Part shown: piece after piece, positions 17,112-26,400 of the stretch
How positions within the stretch are numbered: position 1 is the stretch's first letter
How the letters are laid out: each line of letters begins with the position of its first letter
From: Verrucomicrobiales bacterium
GTDB lineage: Bacteria; Verrucomicrobiota; Verrucomicrobiia; Verrucomicrobiales; DEV007
Direction: 5' to 3'
Assembly (NCBI GenBank): GCA_029940475.1
Contig: JAPYUT010000024.1
Coordinates: forward strand, 1 to 45,155
Length of the DNA: 45,155 nt
Notes under the pieces: generated by a model
Databases searched by the model: none
What the model saw: only the letters and a program-made list of their open reading frames with translations
What the model was told of the DNA's origin: nothing
Position numbers and translations under genes: made by a program

Positions 17112-18929
17112 TTGGTGAGAGCCTGCCTGCCTGTTTCCGCATACCCCATCCTTAAATTGCTTGCTTACCTTTTTTCCCGTTATCCGGTTGTTTCACAGAC
17201 TTTCTGTGATTCGGAAATGCTTGCCCTTGAGGCTCGCGGAGTGCCGCTGGCGGTAGGGTCAATCAACCCGCCACCTGACCATTTTCGGCATCCGCGATTG
17301 GCGCAGCGAAAGGCACCTGTTTTTTACCCGCCACCGGGCAAGGCGCTGGAGTCGATTCGCAGGGCTGCCGAGGCTGACGGCTCATGGGCACCGCTTGCGG
17401 CACTTGTTGCGCAGCATGATGCCGCCTATGGCGAGGATTTCAAGGCAGCCACCCGGGCGCGGAATGCATTGTATTTCGGCAATGTTTTCAGGCAGATCGG
17501 GGTCAGCCATGTGCATGTGCACTTCGCCAACCGGGCGACTCATACCGCACTGTTCATGAACAAGATGGGCATACCCTTCAGCTTCACTGCCCATGCCCAG
17601 GACTTCATGGTCGACCTCGGCAGCGATGAGCTGCTGCGTGAGATGGCCAGGGAGGCGCAGTTTGTTGCCGGGGTATCCGACTTCAGTTGCGGCTTGCTGC
17701 GTGAAAAATGTCCTGACAGTGCCGGCAAGATTGTGCGCGTCTATAATGGCCTGGATCCCGCGGCCTTTATCTCTGCGGATGCAGGGGCGGGCGGAGAGGT
17801 CCTGAAGATCGTCAGCGTTGGCAGGCTCATTGAGTTCAAGGGTTTTCATCACCTGATCAATGCCTGTGGAGAGCTTAAAAGGCGTGGTATTTCTTTTGAA
17901 TTAAGCATTGTCGGGGAGGGACCCTGGAGTGAACGCCTGCAGTCGCTTGCCTTGGAGCAGGATGTCGGCAGGGAGGTAATTTTCACCGGGGTGTTGGGAG
18001 GTGATGCCGTTGGCCAGTTGCTTGCCGCCAGCAATGTCTTCGCGCTCGGGGCGGTGGTGGACAGCAAGGGGGCCAGTGATATCCTGCCCACCGTGATAGC
18101 AGAAGCCATGGCGGCGGGTTTGCCGGTTGTCGCAACCCGCCTTGCCGGGATCCCCGAGATGGTTGAGCACGGGCAGTCCGGCTTGTTGTGTGAGCCGGGC
18201 AATGAGGCGGCACTTGCCGACGCGCTTGCACGCCTTGCCGGGGAACCTGACACCCGCGCGGCATTTGCCCGGGAGGGGCGCCGGCTCGCCGGGGAGCGTT
18301 TCGCCCTTGAGGTCACAGCCGGGCAACTACTGGGGGCTTTCCCGGGTAATGTTGGTGAGCCTGCCCGCTGGCCCGGGCTTGTCTATCTTGCCTCGGGATG
18401 GGGTGAGCGCGGACCCCGTTCTGCTGACCCTGAGCTCATTGCGGCTGCCGCACAGGACGGGGTGCTGCCAATGGTCCTGGGACTGCATGAGGACTTCAGG
18501 GTATCCTGCCCCGTGGCGCCGTCAGGGCTACAGTTTGTTCCTGACAAGCTTGTCCTTGATGCTGCCTGGCGGGCGGACGCAAAACGCGCCGGGGAGGCGA
18601 AGGGATTGACTGATGATCTCGAGCATGCGCGCATAGCGGTCTACCTCGTGGAATTTTTGCAACGGCTTGGCGCCAGGAGGCTGCATGCGGCACGCTCGGA
18701 TGTCATTGATATTGCCTGGCTTGTTGCCCGGCTGATGGACATTGAGGCAAGCTGCTGTATGGAAGAGGGGGGCAGTGCCAACCGTGAGCTGCCTGTCATG
18801 GAGGGTCTTGACTTGAGCATTCGCAAAACGCGCCACAAATTTGGTCCTTTTCGTTTCCGTATTAAGCCTGACCCCATCAGCCCTGCTGCCGCCACTGCCT
18901 TCATTCGTTCCCTGAATACTGCTGGCTGA
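17112..18929 (+). CDS. GT4-family glycosyltransferase with an additional C-terminal region
   Basis: Transfers an activated sugar to a growing surface glycan at the inner membrane. Residues 15-410 form a standard GT-B enzyme of the WcaL/colanic-acid type: YLFSRYPVVSQTFCDSEMLA at the N-terminus, HVHFANRATHTA, SFTAHAQDF, IVSVGRLIEFKGFHHLI and the donor-binding SDILPTVIAEAMAAGLPVVA. About 190 extra residues follow. They include HAARSDVIDIAWLVARLMDI, which looks like a decayed Rossmann segment; I know no name for this part. The TTG at 17112 is weakly supported, and TTG 17157 (LAYLFSRYP) would fit the family N-terminus better. Followed after 4 bp by a GT2 enzyme. Confidence 0.87.
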   Translation: MVRACLPVSAYPILKLLAYLFSRYPVVSQTFCDSEMLALEARGVPLAVGSINPPPDHFRHPRLAQRKAPVFYPPPGKALESIRRAAEADGSWAPLAALVAQHDAAYGEDFKAATRARNALYFGNVFRQIGVSHVHVHFANRATHTALFMNKMGIPFSFTAHAQDFMVDLGSDELLREMAREAQFVAGVSDFSCGLLREKCPDSAGKIVRVYNGLDPAAFISADAGAGGEVLKIVSVGRLIEFKGFHHLINACGELKRRGISFELSIVGEGPWSERLQSLALEQDVGREVIFTGVLGGDAVGQLLAASNVFALGAVVDSKGASDILPTVIAEAMAAGLPVVATRLAGIPEMVEHGQSGLLCEPGNEAALADALARLAGEPDTRAAFAREGRRLAGERFALEVTAGQLLGAFPGNVGEPARWPGLVYLASGWGERGPRSADPELIAAAAQDGVLPMVLGLHEDFRVSCPVAPSGLQFVPDKLVLDAAWRADAKRAGEAKGLTDDLEHARIAVYLVEFLQRLGARRLHAARSDVIDIAWLVARLMDIEASCCMEEGGSANRELPVMEGLDLSIRKTRHKFGPFRFRIKPDPISPAAATAFIRSLNTAG

Positions 18930-18933
18930 ATCC

Positions 18934-20127
18934 ATGCGCCTTGCCGTCATCATCCCCTGTTACAACCATGCGCATTACGTTGGCGCGGCACTGGAGTCGG
19001 TATTGTCCCAATCGCGCAGGGCGGATCGGGTGATCGTCATTGATGACGGTTCACAGGATGGCTCACTCGAGGTGCTCAAGTCCTTCGAGTCGCGCGGGGT
19101 GGAGGTTTCAGCGCAGGAGAATGCCGGTGCCCATGAGACCATCAACCGGCTGGTGGAGAAGGCGACCGGGGATTGTGAGCTGGTGGCGATATTAAATTCC
19201 GATGACATTTACCTGTCGTCCCGCCTTGAGCGCTGCCTGCCGGCCTTTGAGCAGCAAAAGGACCTTGCGGTCCTGAGCACGGCATTTGAACTGATGGATG
19301 ACCATGGCCAGCAACTGGATTGCGAAAGTGCCCGGGCCAAATGGTTTCGTGCAGCGTGGTCATTGCGCGGCCGCGATCTGCCAGAGTGGATGGGGGTTTG
19401 TAACTTTCCGGCAACGACCAGCAACGTGATTGCGCGTACGGATTACCTGCTCGCCAATCCTTTTCGCCCCTACCGTTTCAATCACGATTATTACCTGCTT
19501 GCCAAATCCGTGCTGCAGGATCGTTTCGTCCTGGTTGACGAGCCACTGCTGCGTTACCGGGTGCATGCGAACAATACCATCACTACCGCTCCTGCGCCGC
19601 TGGTGCGGGAGATGTTGCGCATGCACCTTGACCTTGCCGCAGCACTTGCCCCTGAACTGAAGACGGACCGGCACTTGCGTGGCCGTTACGCGAAGTTCCG
19701 CCGTGCCGGATGGGAGAGCATTTCGAGCTTTGACGCCGGCGGCGCCGAGGTCGCCTTTGCCGAGCTTGCCGCCCGCGCAAGCGCGGATGAGCTGGCCGCC
19801 CTTGCCGCCGCTTCTGATGACGTCGAGGATTTTCCCAACCGGCACCTGGTCAACACTCATGACGGCGAGTCTCCTGTTACCGAAGTAACCGGACTTTCCG
19901 GCAAGCTTGATGACATGCGCGCTGAGCGCGATACCTGCAGGGATTCACTGGCTGCCGCCAGGGAACTTGGCAGGCTTCGGGGACAGGTGAGCGCGACCCG
20001 CAAGTTTGCCTTCGGCCGTCTCTTTGGCCGCTACCGCGAACTTGTTTCTGACCGCGGTAAGACAGCGCGGGAAAAGCTGGAGAATTTCAAGGCGGCCGCG
20101 CAACGCGCCGGCTTTGATCTATCCTGA
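18934..20127 (+). CDS. GT2-family glycosyltransferase
   Basis: 397 aa. Inverting GT-A fold enzyme: MRLAVIIPCYNHAHYVGAAL, the nucleotide-binding VIVIDDGSQDGS, and the metal-binding DxD equivalent in AILNSDDIYLSSRLE near residues 88-94. The acceptor region includes FRPYRFNHDYYLLAKSVLQD. From about residue 325 to the end is a charged helical tail (KLDDMRAERDTCRDSLAAA...) that may form a coiled coil and carries an arginine-rich stretch. It begins 4 bp after the GT4 gene, so both are almost surely co-expressed and probably act in one glycan pathway. There is no membrane helix, so it would act at the cytoplasmic face. Confidence 0.9.
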   Translation: MRLAVIIPCYNHAHYVGAALESVLSQSRRADRVIVIDDGSQDGSLEVLKSFESRGVEVSAQENAGAHETINRLVEKATGDCELVAILNSDDIYLSSRLERCLPAFEQQKDLAVLSTAFELMDDHGQQLDCESARAKWFRAAWSLRGRDLPEWMGVCNFPATTSNVIARTDYLLANPFRPYRFNHDYYLLAKSVLQDRFVLVDEPLLRYRVHANNTITTAPAPLVREMLRMHLDLAAALAPELKTDRHLRGRYAKFRRAGWESISSFDAGGAEVAFAELAARASADELAALAAASDDVEDFPNRHLVNTHDGESPVTEVTGLSGKLDDMRAERDTCRDSLAAARELGRLRGQVSATRKFAFGRLFGRYRELVSDRGKTAREKLENFKAAAQRAGFDLS

Positions 20128-20249
20128 ATCAGGAGGATAGCAGCGTAATGGCCCGTGTCATAGCGACTGGCTTTGTCCCGCAGGGGAACCGTGCCGGGTT
20201 TTATCCCGCGCAACTTTCCCTGCTGATCAGGGCTGTCCAGGGGGGAATT

Positions 20250-21161
20250 TCACTTGGGAATCTCTGCCCTGCTCCAGGCAGTCCATTGTTCGTTGAGTTT
20301 GCCGGCATTGGCAGCACCGGTGTAGATAATGAAACGGTGCTTGAAGGTCTTGACCATGCCCTGGCCAATTGACCAGTCGCCAATGCGGGCACGGCAAGGA
20401 CCGAAGCCGAATTGTCCGTCAATGCGCCAGGGGTTGGGAAAGCCGTTGTTTTGCGGGTGATCAAAGATGGCGATATGGCCATCGTCAGTGCGCCCCTTGA
20501 TTTCCATGCCGACATCGACCCACCGGGAGCGTTGTCCTTCCCCTTTCTGGTTGCGGTGGCCGGCAGCGTTGAGTGCCTGTGCACGGATTCCCCTTGTCCA
20601 CGGCATGCGCAGGAACAGCCCGCCGTAGTTGTATTTTGAGACGGTGACATCTTGCGTGGCTTTCCCCTGCCATTGCAGGTCGAGGATCACCTGGCTTTTA
20701 CCAGTAGAGTGCATCGTCCATTTCTGTGTTTCAGTGAGCACGGGTTTGGCGTCTTTGCCGAGCATGTCGTACACGGTGGTCCAGCTGACCTGCCGTCCTT
20801 CAGGTTTGTCCACCCGGGAACTGACGCGTCGCCAGTAACCATCCCCGGGATGATGGAAATAGTCGCGTCCGTTGACGCGGGTGAAGCCCCAGTAGAGCCC
20901 GGTCTGGTGCTTATGATGTCCCGGGCTGTACTGGGTTAATTGACCCTTGCCGTCCGGGGCAGTGATCGGGTGAATATAGGGCCGGAAGTCCGGCTTGGCA
21001 TTCTGGGTGAGTAGCGGGACGGCAATACCCGCCCGGTAAACGGAGATTTTCCCGGTAGCGGCATCTGCTTGGATCTTCAGGATTTGTTGTGCCCGGGCTG
21101 CTGGTTCGAGGATCGGGGAGAGAATGATGAACAGGCACAGAGATGCGGGCAATTTTGTCAT
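20250..21161 (-). CDS. secreted DUF6807 (PmoA-like) family protein
   Basis: 303 aa from ATG 21161, which gives the signal peptide MTKLPASLCLFIILSPILEP; the frame extends to 21251 but that part has no coding character. The mature protein has the family pattern FRPYIHPITAPDGKGQLTQY followed by PGHHKHQTGLYWGFTRVNGR (the HHxH region), then beta-strand segments, and GHIAIFDHPQNNGFPNPWRI towards the C-terminus. PVC genomes hold many such proteins, often annotated 'PmoA family' although resemblance to methane monooxygenase is not established and the activity is unknown. Here the gene is separate from dehydrogenase partners and lies downstream of the OstA-like gene, with a palindromic element between them. 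Confidence 0.8.
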   Translation of the reverse strand: MTKLPASLCLFIILSPILEPAARAQQILKIQADAATGKISVYRAGIAVPLLTQNAKPDFRPYIHPITAPDGKGQLTQYSPGHHKHQTGLYWGFTRVNGRDYFHHPGDGYWRRVSSRVDKPEGRQVSWTTVYDMLGKDAKPVLTETQKWTMHSTGKSQVILDLQWQGKATQDVTVSKYNYGGLFLRMPWTRGIRAQALNAAGHRNQKGEGQRSRWVDVGMEIKGRTDDGHIAIFDHPQNNGFPNPWRIDGQFGFGPCRARIGDWSIGQGMVKTFKHRFIIYTGAANAGKLNEQWTAWSRAEIPK

Positions 21162-21210
21162 GATTGGCGGATGGCTTGGATTACGGCGCGTAGAGATAGG
21201 CGGTGGTGAC

Positions 21211-21297
21211 AGAGCCTGTTGCACCTTGGAAGAAACTGCAGACAAAGGCAAGCCTCCTTCATGCCCGCTTGCTTACTGAGAGCAAGCAACAGGTTCT
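21211..21297. repeat. 87-bp palindromic element with 12-bp inverted ends
   Basis: AGAGCCTGTTGC (21211-21222) and GCAACAGGTTCT (21286-21297) are inverted repeats pairing at 11 of 12 positions. Inside, GCTTGCT (21267-21273) and AGCAAGC (21281-21287) form a perfect 7-bp hairpin, and GCAAGC at 21248-21253 can pair with GCTTGC of the first arm, giving two exclusive folds. The right end covers two bases of the stop codon (21296-21298) of the OstA-like gene. Could be a miniature inverted-repeat element, a terminator without a U-run, or an attenuator of the downstream gene. Confidence 0.5.
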
Positions 21298-22996
21298 AGT
21301 TACTGATGATGGTGCGGTTGCGCCCCAGTGTTTTCACCCGGCCATCAGTGTATAACACCATTTTCGTTTCCTCGGTAGCGGCTACATGCTCCTTGTGCTG
21401 CTCGCGGATTTTAGGCCAACCGCTCAAGGTAAGTGTACCTTCCCCGGGACGATAGATTGCGCGGCGGGCGAAACCCTCGTGTCCGGATGGTTTTCCTTCA
21501 TTGCGCATGCGGATGAAGACATTGCCGATGCCCTCGCCATATGAAATTCCCGAGCCGTCGGTTTTGAGATGAACGATAAAGTGATCGCAGCGCATGGCGA
21601 AACGCGGTGACTTGATCTGGACGTCGCCGGAGAATTCCATCCTTGAGGAGTCGACATCGAAATCGGTTTGCTTGATTGCGCTGATGATCAGGTCGTTGGC
21701 GCTGCCGGCCGAGGATGAAGGCGGCTCATGTTTAATGAATGGCAGGTTGTCCTCGGTTCTTGTCAGGTCGAGAACGTCTTCAACGCTCAGGCCCAGGGCA
21801 TCCTCAGCCTGCGTGAGATTTACAGCAAGCTGGGCTACTTTTCCGGACAGGCTTGCCTTGGGTGTTTTTTCCGCAGCTTGCTGCGGAACTGTTGACAATG
21901 ACGGTGGCGGGGTCAGTCCCGGCGATTTTTCACCATTGGGTGCGGCTGCGACAGTAGCTTCCTTGACGGGATCCAGAGAGATGAGGTCGCCGGTAATGAT
22001 CGCGGGGGGATTGATTTCCGGGGGAGGGGTCTTGATGGGTGGTGATGTCGCCGTGCTCTGTGGTGGAGTTAAAGTATTCTCCTTTGCTGTTACAGGTCCT
22101 TTTTTTCCGGGTGGAGCAGCATTGGCACCAGGCTTGGCAGCTGTCACAGGGCGGGGTTCCGGGTTTCCAGGTGCGTGAGTGGAGGTTGGTGGCGGTGTTT
22201 TTTCAGCAGGTGCTTGTGGACGGGTAATTTTTGCAATAGAGGGCGGCGGTTTCTGGAGCCTTGCCGACGGAACTTTTCCCGGGGTGGTTGGTCTTGCCGC
22301 CACTGCTTGTTTCCGCGCTTGAGGATTTGCGTCCGCCTTGGTAATCAGGTTAGGCCGGGGCTTGCTGGACGGGGGTTTGCTCAGCTGTTTACCCGGTGAT
22401 TGTTTATGAGCGGGTAATGAGACCGGCCCTGCCTTGATATTTTTAACGGGAGGCCTGATTTGCCGGTTAATAACAACTGCACGCGATGCGGTTGTCTTGT
22501 CAGTTGGGGGTGTGGATATCCTGGGCGCAGCGGGATTGCGCTGTTGGTGGCCGGGATTATTGACGGGTTTAGGTCGCGGCACTTGTCGAGTGGGTGGCAG
22601 CCCGGCTGCCGCACGGGGATTGTGCCGGGGTGTGCGCCTGCTGTCCGGGGGGCGATAGACCGGTTGACGGTTGACGGGGCTCGCGTTCAGGGATTTGACT
22701 GCCCGCGGGTTATTTTGTCTGGCGCTTCGGGCAGGCTCGCGGGGAGGTGGCGCAAGCCGATCAGGATGTATTCTTTGGGCTGTATTTGCAGCGGTGTTGC
22801 TGCGCTGCGTTATCGGCGCCGGTTGTTGATAGCGGGGGGCCGGTGTTTTGGTCTTTTGGCTGCGCAGGAATAATTCCCGGCGATGCTGCTCCTCAGCAGA
22901 TAGCGTTGTGCCGGTTGCAGCCACCATGCAATAAAGACTGGCACTCCCGGTCAGGCACCAGAGCCTCAAAAATTTCAAATTAATAGCGGATCGCAC
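21296..22996 (-). CDS. proline-rich exported protein with C-terminal OstA/LptA-like domain
   Basis: 566 aa, GTG start. A signal peptide (hydrophobic centre about residues 10-30, cleaved near TTLSAEEQ) is followed by about 370 residues that are extraordinarily rich in Pro, Lys, Arg, Thr and Ala, with PxPP and KPP motifs, then a short helical linker (SVEDVLDLTRTEDNLPFIKH), and from about 440 to 560 a beta-jelly-roll of the OstA/LptA type: MEFSGDVQIKSPRFAMRCDH, GIGNVFIRMRNEG, FARRAIYRPGEGTLTLSGWP, EETKMVLYTDGRVKTLGR. LptA-like domains bridge the periplasm to carry lipopolysaccharide; the basic, extended linker could span peptidoglycan. Whether it carries lipid or only shares the fold is inference. 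No other lpt gene is in the window. Confidence 0.72.
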   Translation of the reverse strand: MRSAINLKFLRLWCLTGSASLYCMVAATGTTLSAEEQHRRELFLRSQKTKTPAPRYQQPAPITQRSNTAANTAQRIHPDRLAPPPREPARSARQNNPRAVKSLNASPVNRQPVYRPPDSRRTPRHNPRAAAGLPPTRQVPRPKPVNNPGHQQRNPAAPRISTPPTDKTTASRAVVINRQIRPPVKNIKAGPVSLPAHKQSPGKQLSKPPSSKPRPNLITKADANPQARKQAVAARPTTPGKVPSARLQKPPPSIAKITRPQAPAEKTPPPTSTHAPGNPEPRPVTAAKPGANAAPPGKKGPVTAKENTLTPPQSTATSPPIKTPPPEINPPAIITGDLISLDPVKEATVAAAPNGEKSPGLTPPPSLSTVPQQAAEKTPKASLSGKVAQLAVNLTQAEDALGLSVEDVLDLTRTEDNLPFIKHEPPSSSAGSANDLIISAIKQTDFDVDSSRMEFSGDVQIKSPRFAMRCDHFIVHLKTDGSGISYGEGIGNVFIRMRNEGKPSGHEGFARRAIYRPGEGTLTLSGWPKIREQHKEHVAATEETKMVLYTDGRVKTLGRNRTIISN

Positions 22997-23433
22997 GATA
23001 ATTATAAAATAAACCCCGCTTTATAAGGCAGTTCATAATATAAATAAACCTAAAATATCTTTTTATTGCCCTGTCCACCTCTCCCCGATTTCTCTTACAA
23101 ATGCTTAATATTCAATAGTTAATGTCATTTATAGGGTGATTGAGGGGATCTTTTGCGATTTTGTTTTAAGGCTTCTGCAAGGTCGATTGGCGTCTCGTCG
23201 CCGGATTTGAACGTCAGGATGGGGATACAGGTGGGAATGAGCTCGTGAATTTATTGTCCCCCGGGTGGCAACCCTGTGATCTACCGGATTTGTGGTTTAT
23301 CCTTGCTGCTTTTGTGGCTCAATTGGACGATCATGATTTAGTTTATATTTTGCCGCCGCGAATTTATGGTAAGAAATACTCCGGGTTGGAGTTTAATGGT
23401 GAACACGGTAGTATTCCTTTTTTTTACAGCGCG
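22997..23433. other. 437-bp divergent intergenic region
   Basis: Between the OstA-like gene (minus) and the DUF1549/DUF1553 gene (plus). The first 140 bp are strongly AT-rich, with TATAAT reading into the minus gene. The rest (23140-23430) has ordinary base composition; its plus-strand frame from GTG 23245 is open but gives no protein-like sequence. An ATCATGAT palindrome lies at 23330-23337. No RNA gene was seen. Confidence 0.5.
23001..23006 (-). promoter_or_regulatory. perfect -10 hexamer just upstream of the OstA-like gene start
   Basis: TATAAT read on the minus strand ends 4 bases before the GTG at 22996, so transcription would begin at about the start codon and the mRNA would be leaderless. 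No good -35 hexamer is seen 16-18 bases upstream, so this may be only AT-richness. Confidence 0.3.
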
Positions 23434-26400
23434 ATGATTCTTCGATTTTCCAGTTTCTTTCCCTTTGTTGCCACTCCCCTGGGATTTGTTTCACTGTTTT
23501 CCGCGGCGGTTTTTGGCGTGGATCATCCAGTGGTCAAACACCCGGCATTCACTGCCGAGCAGGTTACGTTCTTTACCAGTGAGGTGCGTCCGCTGCTCAC
23601 CGAGCACTGTGTTCGGTGTCATGGCGGCAAAGATTCGAAGGGCAAGGTCAAGGTCCGCTCCGGTCTGCAGTTGATTAGCCGCCGCGGTCTCGTGCTGGGA
23701 GGCGAACAGGGTACGGCTATTGATCAGCAGGAGCCGGCCAAGAGCCTGTTGCTGAAAATGGTGAGCTACGTTGATGAGGATCACGAGATGCCGCCTAAGG
23801 CAAAGCTCAGTGATGAGCAATTGGCGGTCCTCAATAAGTGGGTGGAGATGAAGGCACCCTGGACACCCGGGGATATCAATGACCTTGAAGGCACCGAGGA
23901 GGCAGCACTCACCACCAAGGTCAACGAGACCACGAAGAATTTCTGGTCCTACCGGCCCTTGAAGACACCCGACATACCAAAGGTTGCCAATTCACTCTGG
24001 GCCAAGAATCCGCTGGACGCCTTTGTCTTGACCCGCCTTGCTGAAAACGGCCTGAAGCCAAATCCGCCGGCAACAAAAGAGGAGCTGGCCCGTCGTGCCT
24101 ACCATAACATCACCGGGTTGGCACCGACACCCGAGCAGGTTGCCGCCTTCGTCAAGGACGAGTCGCCCGGTGCCTGGGCGGCACTGATTGACGAGTTGCT
24201 TGAATCGCCGCAATACGGCGAGAAATGGGCCCGCCACTGGCTGGACGTGGTGCGTTATGCGGAATCAAACGGCTTTGAGCGCGACTCGGAAAAGCCGCAC
24301 ATCTGGCGCTACCGTGACTGGGTGATCGATGCCTATAACAACGATAAGCCCTACGACCGGTTCATCATGGAACAGCTGGCCGGGGACGAACTGGACGAGG
24401 TGACACCTGAATCAATGATTGCCACCGGGTTTTTCAGGCTGATGCAGTGGGACGATGAGCCTGCCGACAAGTTACAGCACCGGTATGATGTCCTGGATGA
24501 TGTCCTGCGCTCGGCGGCCGAGGGATTTCTCGGCATGACAATCGGCTGTGCCCGTTGCCATGACCACAAGGGAGATCCCATTCCGCAGACCGATTATTAC
24601 AGCTTTATGGCTTTCTTCAACGGCGTCACAAATCATGCAAAAGGGGGTGGCACGGTCGTCGAGCTCGGAACGATTGGCGACCCGGAAAAACGCAAGGCGG
24701 CGGAGAAGCGGCGCCAGGATCAGGTGATTGACCTCACCAACCGCATCGCTAAGATCGAAAAGATGGCTGTCGAGTTATTGTCCAAAAAGGATCCGCAACT
24801 TGCGGCGCAGCTCAAAGGTGAGCCAGCCAATCCCGGTGACCCGGTTTTAATTGCCGATCATCGCACCCGCACCCAGAACTGGCATTATACAACCGCCAAG
24901 CCTGCTGACAACTGGTCAGAGGTCGGGTTCCGTGCCGAGAATGCAAAGTGGAAACTTGGTGAGGCACCTTTTGGCACGGACGTGCCCAACGAGAAGCCAA
25001 AGACTGCCTGGAAAACGAAGGGCATCTGGCTGCAGACCGGGTTCCCGCTTACTGCGATTCCTGCCGGCCTGAAGCTGAGCGCCTATCACGATGAGGATAT
25101 TGAAGTTTTCCTCAATGGCCAGCTCCTGGGTCGCCGTGGCGGGCACACTGCAAGCTATGTTGAGATTCCAATCAACAAGAAGGCCCTTGCCGCTTTGCAG
25201 ACCGGGCGCAATGTGGTTGCCGTTCATGTCAAGCATGGCAGCGGCGGGCAGTTTTTCGACCTGAAGCTTGAGGCGGTCGCCAAGAAGAAAGGCGCGCTCG
25301 ACATTGCCAAGCTCACCCGTAGCCGCGGCAAGGAGGTGTTCACCGACGAGCAGGTGCGCACCTATCGCAAGTTTGTCAACGATCTCAAGAAACTCAAGGT
25401 TCAGCCACCCGCCGGCAAGATGCAGGCGATGGTGGTCAAGGAGAGCGGCACAAATGCGCAACAACTCCATGTGCATATCCGTGGCAATGCCAACGCCAAG
25501 GGGGAGCCGGTGGCACCGTCTTTTCCCGCGATTTTCGGTGACACGGAGGTTAAGATTCCCGCCCCGAAGCCGGGACAGAAGACCACCGGGCGCCGCCGGG
25601 TGCTTGCGGAGTGGATGACCGATAAGCACAACCGCCGCAGTTCCCGGGTCGCCGTTAACCGGATCTGGCAACAGCATTTCGGGCGCGGCATATGCCCGAC
25701 TTCGAGTGACTTCGGCTATTTCGGGATGCAACCCACTCATCCTGATTTACTGGATTGGCTGGCAACCGAGTTTGTGCGTCGCGACTGGAGCGTCAAGGAG
25801 CTGCAGCGCATTATCATGAACTCGATGACATACCGCATGTCCTCCCGTGCGCAACCAGCTGCGCTTGCCAAGGATCCCCAGAACAACCTGTTATGGCGAT
25901 TTAACATGCGCAGGCTCAGTGCTGAGGAGATTCGTGATAACGTGTTGGCTGCCGCCGGAAGGTTGAATCTCAAGATGGGGGGCCCGAGTTTTTTCTCCAA
26001 GCTTGACGAGGCGGTGCTGGCAACCTCATCGACCAAGGGGAGCAAGTGGGGCAACTCGTCGCCTGAGGAGCAGAATCGCCGGGCGGTCTATATCAAGATC
26101 AAGCGGTCGCTCAAGGATCCCATGCTTACCGGGTTTGACTTTGCGGACACTGATGCGCCGTGTGCGCAGCGCTTTACCACCACCGTTCCAACGCAGGCCT
26201 TGAATATGCTCAATAGTAATTTCCTCAATGAACAGGCAGCACATTTTGCGGCCCGCCTGAAGCAGGATGCCGGGGATGACTTCGAGGCTCAACTGAAGCG
26301 GGGACTGGAAATTGTAACCGCCCGCCCTGCTGATTCGAAGTCCCTGGCCATTGCCAGGGAAATGGCGCAGAAGCTGCAAAAAGATCACGGGCTCAATGTC

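Noticed and set aside
17096-17155. 19-codon frame overlapping the unknown exported gene's stop (ATGA) and the GT4 start
   Set aside because: Too short and Cys/Pro-rich. The ATGA overlap is interesting but the next real gene is in another frame.
20148-20372. Plus-strand frame of 74 codons with an AGGAGG 11 bases upstream
   Set aside because: More than half of it is antisense to the C-terminus of the DUF6807 gene and the product has no recognisable pattern. The AGGAGG is the only point in its favour.
23245-23433. 63-codon N-terminal extension of the first DUF1549/DUF1553 gene
   Set aside because: No protein-like pattern, and the ATG at 23434 gives a signal peptide followed by the haem domain.
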